From Priapulus caudatus (Eukaryota > Priapulida > Priapulimorpha > Priapulimorphida > Priapulidae), in NCBI RefSeq assembly GCF_000485595.1, contig NW_014577078.1:592188-627628 (forward strand): DNA of 35,441 bases. The letters run 5' to 3'. A program made the position numbers and the translations under genes. Position 1 is the stretch's first letter, and each line of letters begins with the position of its first letter. Positions 1 to 8,407 of the stretch are shown here, piece by piece. The notes beneath the pieces were generated by a model. The model ran no database searches and had not been told where the DNA came from. It was given only the letters and a program-made list of their open reading frames with translations.

Positions 1-349
1 AATACACTGAAACGTCGCCAAGAAACGAAAGGCTCAGAGTACTGGCACGGTTATAATGACAGCAAGTCCGTACAAGAAAATGTTGGATGATGCAGCACAA
101 GCTAAAATTAACGCAGCGGCTGAAAAAGAGCAAAAAAAGAAAGAGAGAGAAGAAAAACGATTGAAAGCAGCAGCAGCAGAAAAGGAGAAACAGAAGGGTC
201 AGAAAAGTAAAAACAAAGGTAAAAGCCAGCAGATTAAAAAGAAGAAATCTGTTGAGGATGGTTCGGATGCAGACTGTATTTTCTGCGATTTGTACAGTAA
301 AACACCTAATGAAGGCTGGATACGTTGTAATGCTTGCCACCAGTGGGCA
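1..349 (+). pseudogene. Truncated pogo-type transposase relic, + copy
   Basis: This is a broken copy of the transposase relic found inverted at 493-1052, and the window opens inside it. The first bases encode the end of the helix-turn-helix (NTLKRRQETKGSEYWHGY). They are joined directly to the C-terminal part of the protein (SPYKKMLDDAAQAKI, then a Lys/Glu/Ala-rich helix and the start of a zinc finger with CIFC and CNAC pairs). The DDE catalytic core between these parts is absent, and the join is out of frame, so the first frame stops after QENVG. The zinc finger breaks off after HQWA at 349, where sequence shared with the other copy ends. Pogo/Tigger-type transposases of invertebrates often combine an N-terminal psq/CENP-B-like HTH, a DDE domain and a C-terminal PHD-like finger; I infer the family from that layout. 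It cannot encode an active enzyme. Confidence 0.75.
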
Positions 350-492
350 TGTTTTGTATGTTTTGTATGTTTTGTATGTAAACGCAGTAGACGCATGTTT
401 TGTATCGCTGATGGCCATTTTACCCGACCTCTCGGGTAAAATGGCCATGGTCCAAGGGGTAAAATGGACATTAGTTTTAGTCACACAAAGTA

Positions 493-872
493 CTAGTTAT
501 CATCACACAATTCACATGTGAACTCATCGTCATCAGAATCAACACCAGCACATTCATCGTGTGATGTATCGTGTGCCCACTGGTGGCAAGCATTACAACG
601 TATCCAGCCTTCATTAGGTGTTTTACTGTACAAATCGCAGAAAATACAGTCTGCATCCGAACCATCCTCAACAGATTTCTTCTTTTTAATCTGCTGGCTT
701 TTACCTTTGTTTTTACTTTTCTGACCCTTCTGTTTCTCCTTTTCTGCTGCTGCTTTCAATCGTTTTTCTTCTCTCTCTCTCTTTCTTTTTTTGCTTTCTT
801 TCAGCCGCTGCGTTAATTTTAGCTTGTGCTGCATCATCCAACATTTTCTTGTACGGACTTGCTGTCCGTATA
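493..872 (-). pseudogene. Pogo-type transposase C-terminal zinc-finger fragment
   Basis: This minus-strand stretch encodes the C-terminal part of the relic. A Lys/Glu-rich segment (KEKQKGQKSKNKGKSQQIKK) is followed by a PHD-like finger with CIFC, CNAC, HQWAH and a final CELC, ending in CDDN and a stop at 493. Its Cys/His spacing (C-x2-C-x13-C-x2-C-x4-H...C-x2-C) resembles the finger at the end of many pogo/Tigger transposases. It lies one frame away from the HTH fragment at 834-1052 because of the internal deletion. Unlike the + copy at 1-349, the finger is complete here. The open frame as read begins at 837, but sequence shared with the other copy continues upstream to the deletion join. Confidence 0.75.
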
Positions 873-1052
873 ACCGTGCCAGTACTCTGAGCCTTTCGTT
901 TCTTGGCGACGTTTCAGTGTATTTCTGTGTATGTTGAACTGTTTTGCAGCCGTCAAATAAGGCGTTCCATGTTCAACGGCGACCAATGCTTGTTTCATTG
1001 ACTCATCATCCCAGGACTGCCTGGTTGTTTTTCGGACGTAATGTCTAGGCAT
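834..1052 (-). pseudogene. Pogo-type transposase N-terminal HTH fragment
   Basis: Seventy-two codons on the minus strand start with MPRHYVRKTTRQSWDD and run through a helix-turn-helix (TPYLTAAKQFNIHRNTLKRR) of the psq/CENP-B N-terminal type, which binds transposon ends in pogo-like transposases. The frame stops at 834-836, soon after the join where the DDE domain has been deleted and the reading frame shifted. The start is chosen because an ATG precedes a typical opening for this protein class and non-coding end sequence lies upstream. The rest of the protein continues in another frame at 493-872. If made, the product would be a DNA-binding peptide without catalytic activity. Confidence 0.75.
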
Positions 1053-1537
1053 TGTGCTGTTCTGAGGTTTACATGAGCAACAAAATATAATTCATTACTG
1101 CATGGGGCAAAAGGGCCACCCTGGCTATTTTACCCCATGAGAATGTGGCCATTTTACCCCATTAGCATCAGATAAGTGTTGCATCATCAAAGTTGAAAAA
1201 TTAATAATCACAAGTACACAAACACGTGGAACTATGACATAACTGAATTATCAGATTTAATTGCCAGTATCAGTAGTATATCGTCGGTTTGTTGTTCTAT
1301 AGTAATTAGAAGTTGTTTTGCATGCTTACCTTAGATCAGTCCCGTGTGAAAACACACTTTCAGCTGTTGAAAACTTGGTCGACAACGCAGAAATCCGCCA
1401 TGTTGGTTAACAACAATGTTATGACAAGCAAGTATAGTAACGTGGAGCTCTACTGGTCAGCAGCACCAGATGATAACAAAACTGCAAGTGGCCATTTTAC
1501 CCGCCATGGCCATTTTACCCCACTTTCCCCTACACTG

Positions 1538-2550
1538 CATGTATGCGATGCATGTAATGCGATTCAGTGTGGACTAAATTTTATCATACTTAAAGCCTAT
1601 GCGAACTCCCAAAAAATACGTATGTTAAACCTAGTAATGTGTAGCTATGCTATGTTATGTTATGTTTTATGTATTCCGATTGTATTTACCGTTTCACTTA
1701 TATGACGATATATATGTTGGCATCCAATATATGTCTAGTGATTATGGCTGGGTCGTTATGATTATATCATTCTGTAGATGTGGTAAAAGCCACCTCTGAT
1801 GTTTCCATTAGTCTCGCCGTATTTCGTCACTCCAACTAACTAGGGTGTATGTATGTGTTTCTTGAGTCAACTTCTGGCCATGTGAGGGGAAGGTGCATTA
1901 GAGAATAGCCACGAATAGACGGATCGAAAGTACAGTGTACGTCGGTACGGTCTTAGATGGCTTCACTGCTTTAGTGTCTGTATCGGTGAGAGGTATTCGA
2001 CTAGGTGCGGCTTGGTTACTATGGTGATTCGTGGTTTTGTTTTTCCCCAGGGTTTTGTTGATTGTGTTTCTGTTTTTTTTATTTTTTATTATATGTAATA
2101 ATTCATTTACTTGTTTATTAATTTATTCGTGTAATTATTTATTTGTTTGTTTGTATATTTATTTTATTTATATACTTACTAATTTGTTTTACTTTTGCCC
2201 TTTATTTATTTATCTATCTATCTATTTATTTATTTATTTATTTCCCCACCAAAACATCTACCACAACTTGAGTACTGAACCTAGTCGTTTTGTAAATGAA
2301 ATAGAATACATAATAAAGTCGATGTTGTCGAGAGTTTGCCCGTCAATTGTCCTGAAGTCGGTCTGTGTATTGTAATTAATAGTATATACGTAGTATTATC
2401 AGGAGTGTATAATAACAGACTATTATTATATTAATTTTTTAATTAAATTTATTAATATTATTATTTTTATTAATTTTTTAATAATTATTATTTTAATAAT
2501 TCATTAACTTGGTATTAGTAATTGCCTCATCGCTGATCTGTCGTACGCAG
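1538..2550. other. Non-coding, AT-rich tract upstream of first visible exon
   Basis: I see no supportable gene here. Positions 2060-2245 are T-rich with a TTTA/TCTA tetranucleotide run, and 2405-2505 is very AT-rich (TTAATTTTTTAAT-like). It is probably intron of the SPATA1-like gene, because the exon at 2551 begins at an acceptor rather than a start codon. Confidence 0.5.
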
Positions 2551-2731
2551 GCGATCCTGCCGGAACTCTTCATCCTCACCAATGACGTGCGGTCGCGCGC
2601 TCACACGGTCAGCGCGAGTGAGCGTAGCGACGTGTCGACGTCATGGCCGGACGAGAGCGGCATGCTGGTCGGCAGCGACGAGCAGACGACAGGCAGACGC
2701 AGCCTGCAGCGCAGCCGCGGACGCAGGAAAA
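2551..2731 (+). CDS. SPATA1: SPATA1-like exon 1 of window (internal exon)
   Basis: The acceptor is TCGTACGCAG ending at 2550 and the donor is AAAA|GTAAGC at 2732. The exon enters in phase 0 and leaves with one extra base. It encodes about 60 residues: AILPELFILTNDVRSR, then a Ser/Asp/Arg-rich stretch ending in SLQRSRGRRK. The PELF(I/L)L motif resembles the place in SPATA1 proteins where the ordered N-terminal part gives way to the disordered middle; that is from memory of the family and is weaker evidence than the C-terminal match. GC-rich codon use contrasts sharply with the AT-rich flanks. A GTT microsatellite begins 37 bases after the donor. Confidence 0.7.
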
Positions 2732-2768
2732 GTAAGCAGCCAGCGGGGGTTATGTACGATACAAGCTC

Positions 2769-2777
2769 GTTGTTGTT

Positions 2778-2819
<42 letters not shown>

Positions 2820-2820
2820 G
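2769..2820 (+). repeat. (GTT)n microsatellite
   Basis: About 17 GTT units with one GTTATT interruption, lying just inside the intron after the exon at 2551-2731. Confidence 0.95.
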
Positions 2821-3569
2821 ATGTATTGTGGGTTGTGGAGAGGGGGTAATAACCTAGTTACGGTGCTGTTCGTGTGTAGCGGGTTGTGTAGAGGGGGAGG
2901 GTAACAAGCTAGTTACGGTGTTGTTGGTGTGGTGTGGGTCGTGGAGTGAGAGGAGGGTTACAAATGTTGCTGAAATAACACTAATTCGAAATTTCGTCAG
3001 CTTACACTAGCTTGAAATCTAATGGAGCCCTCTTAGCGTCTATAAAATTGCTTGGTAAATAACTTGCTGTGGTAGTCTATAACAATATCTTCATGCAAAT
3101 CTAGATCAATGATAAGTGAAATGTGACATTGCCATACGTATTACAGTAGACTCGTGACAGTTGACTGCTACGGGTGATTTTTTTCCTTAAGTCTGATCCT
3201 CATATCTTTGAGAAATTTTAATTGTGTGGTTTTAAATTTTCAAGCCTACGGAAGGTATTGCCGTGTAGTTTGCTTCGGGTAGATTACGATTCGCAGCACT
3301 ATACTAGTAGTGCTTTTAGTATTGTTAGTTCGCGTAAGGTTACTTAGTGGTATAACGAAACGGAATTTTTTACGTAAAGTAGATCGATATATGCAGCCTG
3401 CTAATATTGCATGTTTGAAAACAATACGCACACACAATCGGTCTCGGCGGGACTTTATTGCCTAAATTGAAAGGCCGTTGATTACGAGACAAACGCGTTT
3501 CTGCGAGGGGTCGAGTGCGCTGTGGTATGTCAGACAGTGGATGACATGAGAACCACACTAGATTCCTGA
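2821..3569. other. Intron sequence without recognised features
   Basis: Mixed-composition intron DNA. A short GGTTGTGGAGAGGGGG-like motif repeats at about 2828, 2881 and 2936. No open frame here has coding character. Confidence 0.5.
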
Positions 3570-4110
3570 TTGCCTCTCTCGCTCCGCTCTTCTTCTTCTC
3601 GCTCTCAGGCGCTTTCTCTCTCCGCTCTCTCTCTCTCTCTCCTCTTCTCCTTTTTTTTCTTTCCTTATTCTCTCTGCTCTCGCCCTCCTCTTGTCGGCTC
3701 TTCTCTTTCCCTCTCTTCTTCCCTCCGCTCACTCTTCTCTCTCGTCTCTTTCATCTCTCTTCCTCTCTCTTGGCTCTCTCTTCCTTTCCTCTCTCTTCTC
3801 GCTCTCTCTCTCGCCTCTCCTCTGCCTCTCTTCCTCTTCTCCTCTGGCTTTCTCTGCTCTCTCTCTCTCGCTCTTCTCTCTCTCTCTTCTCTCTTCTCTC
3901 TCCTTGTCTCTCTTCTCCTCTTCTCTGCTCTTCTTCTCGGCGTCCCTCTAGCTAGCTCCTCTCTCTCTCTCTCTTCTTCTCTCTCCTCTCTCTCTCTCAT
4001 CTCTCTCTCTCGGCTCTCTCTCGCTCTCTCCTTTATCCACCCTGCTCCTTATCTTCTCTCTTTCTCTTCTTCTCTCTCTCTTTGTCTCTCTACTCTTCTT
4101 CTCTTTCTCT
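3570..4110 (+). repeat. CT-rich low-complexity array, copy 1
   Basis: About 540 bp of TCTC repeats with TTCTC, GCTCTC and CGCTC interruptions, pyrimidines on the + strand. Open frames of Ser/Leu or Arg/Glu in this tract are artefacts of the repeat. It directly precedes the duplicated unique segment at 4111-4421. Confidence 0.95.
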
Positions 4111-4421
4111 CGGCTTTCACAACGAGGTTTTACTCTATGTATGAGGCATTTATGCACCCAAGCGATGCTCATTAATGTTCATGACACCCGTCGTATGTAA
4201 AAATGTGCCATAGGTGGCCGTGGTTTTCCGCGCACCGTCTACAGCACGCGGCCCTTCTTTATGTTCGGCCGTTCCGTAAGAGGGCACCGAGGCAGCTGAG
4301 GCCGTTACCATTGACACAGGCAGACACGTCGATGTCTTTGCCGCCGAGCGCGCGTCCGTGCGTCGCGCCCTCCAGCAACCGCCCCCAGCTCGATCGGTTG
4401 ATGGTTGGCCCTCGCTACTCG
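4111..4421 (+). repeat. Duplicated segment, copy 1
   Basis: It matches 5073-5321 as a direct copy with substitutions and small indels. Shared landmarks, in order, are GAGGTTTTACT, AGCGATGCTCATTAATG, GTGGCC(G/C)TGGTTTTC, GAGGCCGTTACCATTGACAC and GACACGTCGATGTCTT. Both copies follow a CT-rich array, so the duplicated unit includes the array. Confidence 0.85.
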
Positions 4422-4534
4422 GACCCCAATTTAATTAATTTTATCCTTAAACCGCCGCCGGTACTGTTATGTCGACGAGTGATGCGACATAGCCCTTCGG
4501 TACTTGAGAGCCCACACTGATGCTGTCATGCTCA

Positions 4535-4584
4535 CGGCTCTCACGCTCTCTCCTCTCGTCTCCTCTCCGTGCTCTCTCTCTCTC

Positions 4585-4619
<35 letters not shown>

Positions 4620-4631
4620 CTCTCTCTCTCT

Positions 4632-4717
<86 letters not shown>

Positions 4718-4767
4718 CCTCTCTCTCTCTTACTCTCTCTCTCTCGTCTCTCTCTCTCTCTCTCGCC

Positions 4768-4812
<45 letters not shown>

Positions 4813-4915
4813 GCCTCTCTCCTCTCTCTCTCTCTCTCTCTCCTCTCTCTCTTTCTCTCTCTCTACTCTTCTCTCTCTTCTTCCTCTCTCCTCTCTCTCT
4901 CCTCCTCTCTCGTCT

Positions 4916-4958
<43 letters not shown>

Positions 4959-5019
4959 CTCTCTCTCTCTCTCTATGCCTCTATCTCTGTCTCCTTCTCC
5001 TCTCTCTCTACTCGCTCCT

Positions 5020-5068
<49 letters not shown>

Positions 5069-5072
5069 TCTC
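4535..5072 (+). repeat. CT-rich low-complexity array, copy 2
   Basis: About 540 bp of almost pure TC dinucleotide repeats with CCTC, GTCTC and TTTC interruptions. It is purer than copy 1 at 3570-4110. Pyrimidines are again on the + strand. Confidence 0.95.
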
Positions 5073-5321
5073 TCGGTTTCACAAGAGGTTTTACTGTATG
5101 TATGGGCATTTGATGCACCAAGCGATGCTCATTAATGTTTCATGCATGTAAAAATCGTGCCAGTATAGGTGGCCCTGGTTTTCGCGCACCGTACGTACAG
5201 CGCTGCTTCTTTACATTCGGCTGTTCCGTAGTTGTTAAGGCACCGAGGAGGCCGTTACCATTGACACAGCAGACACGTCGATGTCTTGCCGCACGCCGCG
5301 TGTATAGTTGGCCATCGTACT
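5073..5321 (+). repeat. Duplicated segment, copy 2
   Basis: Direct copy of 4111-4421, offset about 962 bp, slightly shorter because of small deletions. Its right end runs into the foldback element at 5297-5472. Confidence 0.85.
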
Positions 5322-5472
5322 CGGAAATAATTATTTTTACCGCGGTAGAAATAATTTAACCGCGGTTAAATTATAGCCATTTTTACCCAATTAGAGGCCT
5401 TGTTACGCGTAATGCGCTATCGACCACGGTAAAAATAATTATTTCTCAGCACGATGACCAACTATATACGCG
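5297..5472. mobile_element. Small foldback (MITE-like) element
   Basis: Arms of 46 bp at 5297-5342 and 5427-5472 are inverted copies; the inner 19 bp (GAAATAATTATTTTTACCG) are exact and the outer parts (CGCGT.TATAGTTGG.CATCGT) nearly so. The 84-bp centre contains a further palindrome, TTTAACCGCGGTTAAA, near 5355. There is no open frame, so if mobile it would depend on a transposase made elsewhere. Confidence 0.8.
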
Positions 5473-5638
5473 TGAGCTTTTCTGCGAGTCATTTTTATCT
5501 GCGTCATCTCCGTCTGGTTCTAAGTTTAGACGCAGGTCAATTCGATATAATAATATCGCTGCGGGCTGTCTATGTCTCAGACGGCATTCCGTAAGGTCGA
5601 GCGTACGTTGCGCGGAAACTAATCTACGTTTTACCGCA

Positions 5639-5641
5639 CAT

Positions 5642-5684
<43 letters not shown>

Positions 5685-5692
5685 CACATATA
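5639..5692 (+). repeat. (GCAC)n microsatellite
   Basis: About 12 GCAC units, ending in CACACATA. Confidence 0.95.
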
Positions 5693-5707
5693 CGCACAAA
5701 CTGTAAA

Positions 5708-5831
5708 ATGATCAACGCTGACTGATCAACGTTGGTTGGTCAACGCTGACTGATCAACGTTGGTTGGTCAACGCTGACTGATCAACGTTGGTTGATCAAC
5801 GCTGACTGATCAACGTTCGGTGGTCAACGTG
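5708..5831 (+). repeat. 28-bp tandem repeat, about four units
   Basis: The unit is built from two related halves, TCAACGCTGACTGA and TCAACGTTGGTTGG, each centred on TCAACG. Four units are clear; the last has one inserted base and trails off in GTCAACGTG. The TGATCA joint makes the units partly palindromic. Confidence 0.9.
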
Positions 5832-6247
5832 TAACTTTAACGTCCTCGTAATTACGTTTACGTCGCCGTGACAGTTACGGGAACTGCTCTCCACCATAAG
5901 CACTGCATTTCTTACTGTCTAACGAGAGGGCACGTACGAAGAAGCTCTTGTTAGTTTACAAGCCCTGGCAGCAGCCCCCCGCGGTACCACCACCAGCTAG
6001 CCCCGGCAACGCCTTATACACACGAAGTAATCAATATCATACACGGCCATCATATACGCGCGCTATATACTTGTTATTAGTATTTGTTGCGTGTTCGCTG
6101 TATCTAATGTAAGTTTCATTTGCTCCTCGTTCCGCCCTCCCCCCACACCCACACTTCACGCCCGCACTAAACCCACCCACCCTCACTCACCCACCCACCC
6201 TCACTCACCCACCCACCGCACACCTGCACGCTCGCGCCGCAACGCAG
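5832..6247. other. Intron, ending in a C-rich tract before exon 2
   Basis: No gene is seen. Positions 6170-6220 carry a CCCACCCTCACTCA repeat (about three units) that forms an adenine-poor tract ahead of the acceptor at 6246-6247. Confidence 0.6.
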
Positions 6248-6473
6248 GTGAGGGCGAAGAGGCGGACGACAACGATGCGAATCAGTCGTCGCAAGACCCG
6301 CGCGACGACGAGCTCCCGCCCCTCAGTGCCCTCAGCGTCTCTCCTACGTCTTCAGATAACCTGAGCACGCGCACGCCCGGACGCAAGATCCACGCGGTGC
6401 GCGGCCGCGGCGCGACGCCTTGTACGGAGGACTCCGGCGTGCAGGGGTCCGACAACGGCATGCACGTAGAGAG
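6248..6473 (+). CDS. SPATA1: SPATA1-like exon 2 of window
   Basis: The acceptor is AACGCAG ending at 6247 and the donor is GAGAG|GTGAGT at 6474. One base from the previous exon plus the first two bases here make a Ser codon, so the phase matches. It encodes about 75 residues of acidic, Ser/Thr/Pro-rich sequence (GEEADDNDANQSSQDPRDDE, LSALSVSPTSSDNLSTR, then VRGRGATP and SGVQGSDNGMHVE). This suits the disordered middle of SPATA1 proteins, but alone it is not diagnostic. Third codon positions are strongly GC. The acceptor is directly followed by GTGAGG, so AG|GTGAG also resembles a recursive splice site. Confidence 0.7.
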
Positions 6474-6654
6474 GTGAGTGGGTAGTGCATGCATGAGCGA
6501 GCGAGCGAGCGCACAGCACGCGCGAGAGATCGTCAGACGCCACCGCTTCGTTGTTGTTGTTTTTACGCGGCGTCGCATCTCTCCTGCATGGCTTCCTGAT
6601 TCCTTATCCTCGCCGCCGTGCAGCTTCCTGTCTGCATCACGCGGATTTACATCT

Positions 6655-6845
6655 AAACTCATATTTATTATATATATTTATCTGGCTTCGCGAATTTTTT
6701 TACTATTGCATGGCTTCGGGTTTATTTTGCGCCACGTAGCTTCCCGACTGATCTGTACATGGCGTATATCGACTGACATCGCATATATATTTATTATATA
6801 TGTTTATTATATATATTTATCTGGCTTCGCAAATTTTTTTCTCAC
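6655..6845 (+). repeat. Direct repeat pair, ATATTTATCTGGCTTCGC motif
   Basis: A block reading TTTATTATATATATTTATC, TGGCTTCGC(G/A)AA and a T run occurs at about 6660-6704 and again at about 6797-6841. Confidence 0.75.
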
Positions 6846-6959
6846 CGCGCGCGTATATTCGCATCTACTCTGTTTTGGTTTCATTCGCACGGCTACACGG
6901 CGGTGGTTTTTGCGTCACGCATTCGGTTCGCGGTGTTACCGATCCTTGTTACTATTGCA

Positions 6960-7490
6960 CGGCATCACAGGCACTTGGAGCGTTTCAATAAAATATAATG
7001 CTAAATAAAAACGAAATCTGATTTACTACCAAAGTTTAATGTATACTCTACTCTCTTTCACCTATTTATTGTCGACAATTTCCTGTAAATTCCGTGCAAA
7101 TGGCTCCTCTGTAACACAATGTCCACCCGCACGCCACGCGCGCACACCTGACACATAAATATAAGCAGGTAGGAAAAGAGGCGAGGCCAAAGTCGCTCGG
7201 ACGCTCCGCTTGATCTTCACACGATTACAAGCACAAATATTCAACCATTTTGGCACTTCGCTTTCCTACCTGCCTACGTGTCTGTATGTGTCAGTGTGCC
7301 GCAGGCGTCCGGCGGCAGCGGTGACAATGTGTGTTGCAGAAGAGAATTTACACGGAATCTACATGAAATTAGTCAGGCGCAAATAATAAGCGACAAGAGA
7401 GTAGAAAAACATTAAGGACTTTGGTAGTAAATAGATTTTGTATTTATTTAGCATTATAATTTTATTGAAACGCTCCAAGTGCCTGTGCAC
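6960..7490. mobile_element. Foldback element with arms of about 225 bp
   Basis: The left arm (about 6960-7183) and right arm (about 7255-7490) are inverted copies at roughly three-quarters identity by eye. Landmarks are CAGGCACTTGGAGCGTTTCA with its complement at 7466-7487, TTTACTACCAAAG with its complement near 7418, and GCAGGTAGGAAA near 7165 with its complement near 7263. The tip is about 70 bp. The AATAAA strings near its ends are part of the repeat and not evidence of a transcript end. No transposase is encoded. Confidence 0.75.
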
Positions 7491-7865
7491 GGCATCGTCA
7501 CCTTCTGTATCGCGTTGCCTTCCGTGCTCGCCGGTTTTTTCGCACCTGGCAGTTTCGCAGCATTGTCTCCGGCGTGCACGTCTGTCGGCGCCATCTATCG
7601 TGAATTTTATTTGCAGTAAATAATCGCAAATATTTTGAATAAATATTCTTTAAATATTATATCTATTATATAATTATAATTATTAATATAATTATATAAA
7701 TATAATAATTTTAATATAAATATGTTTGAATATATATGTTTTGAACAATTATTTTGAAATAATTTGTGATTATTTACTCCTGATTTCATGCATCTTTCGC
7801 ACGCGTTCGCTGTGCTTGGCGTTGTTTGCAGTGTGCCCACACGTAGAGCTAAACTCTGCTTGCAG
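7491..7865. other. Intron; AT-rich between 7620 and 7775
   Basis: The stretch 7655-7720 is almost entirely A and T (TATAATTATAATTATTAATA). A pyrimidine- and G-rich segment (7780-7860) then leads to a candidate acceptor, CTCTGCTTGCAG. Confidence 0.6.
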
Positions 7866-7940
7866 GGATGAAGGCAAGAGACAGGACGGAGCGGCCGGTC
7901 GGGAGGCCGGCGTGTGGGATGCTGCTAACGATGAGCGTGG
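7866..7940 (+). CDS. SPATA1: Candidate 75-nt cassette exon of the SPATA1-like gene
   Basis: A good acceptor (CTCTGCTTGCAG ending at 7865) and donor (GTGG|GTGAGG at 7941) enclose exactly 25 codons. It enters and leaves in phase 2, which is the phase of both neighbours, so it could be included or skipped without changing the downstream frame. It encodes DEGKRQDGAAGREAGVWD and AANDER, hydrophilic like the surrounding exons, and is GC-rich against an AT-rich background. There is no homology I recognise; it may be a chance splice-site pair. Confidence 0.5.
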
Positions 7941-8407
7941 GTGAGGGATAGCATAGTTAGCAGGGCGCGTCCCAGGTGGCCGAAATGTTAAAAAAGGAAT
8001 CTGCTCACTTGTATTCACTTATAGTACCTTCAGACTAGGGATGTGTAGTACGTTCTTGAACAATGAATTCTGTTGCAGTTTTGCAAGCATTCTGTAATTT
8101 TGTGCCAGTTTTTTGCATGTTTGTTGTTGCCGCGTTTTGGTGCTTGCCCTAAGGTTACGTATATTTAATAGATTTAGTCAGTGTCAGATAATATTAGATA
8201 GTAGGTGTTAAGATAATAGCCTATGGATTTGGTTCTGAGAATTGTGGAGTATGTTAGAAGTTATTGTGAAATTTCATTAACGCTGACAAGTAGCCTACTT
8301 GCGCACCACACAAACAAACACCCCCAAAACAGCTACAACTCCCCCCAAACGTTGTAAACTCCAAAAACCACGTACCACTATTCACATCCACCCCACCTGC
8401 CTTACTA
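7941..8407. other. Intron sequence without recognised features
   Basis: Mixed sequence with a run of C-rich CCCCCAAA-like words at 8310-8400. Nothing in it supports a gene. Confidence 0.5.

Larger units (their letters stand above)
1..923. repeat. Long inverted repeat, arms 1-349 and 574-923
   Basis: Positions 1-349 match the reverse complement of about 574-923 with few substitutions and short indels, separated by a 224-bp spacer. The spacer holds the remaining finger codons and 3' end of the minus copy, plus a short TGTTTTGTA direct repeat (349-410). The arms are the two transposon relics. The left arm is cut by the window edge. Confidence 0.85.
412..1537 (-). mobile_element. Internally deleted pogo-like DNA transposon, minus orientation
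   Basis: The element contains the two transposase fragments plus non-coding ends rich in GGCCATTTTACCC and its reverse complement (413-425, 434-446, 456-468, about 1125-1160, 1490-1521). Read on the minus strand, the right end begins CAGTGTAGGGGAAAGTGGGG at 1537, and CAGT-type ends are usual for Tc1/mariner/pogo elements. The matching left end is not intact; instead a perfect 13-bp inverted repeat with an 8-bp loop lies at 413-446. No clear TA duplication is visible at 1537, so the outer limits are approximate. Confidence 0.6.

Noticed and set aside
3570-5151. Long Ser/Leu-rich and Arg/Glu-rich open frames
   Set aside because: They are translations of CT repeats on either strand, with no start context, domain or splice support.
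5639-5692. Telomere-like repeat
   Set aside because: The unit is GCAC, which is not a telomeric motif.
6985-7015. AATAAA motifs as a transcript end
   Set aside because: They are part of the foldback repeat, are mirrored in the right arm, and lie inside an intron of the phase-consistent gene.
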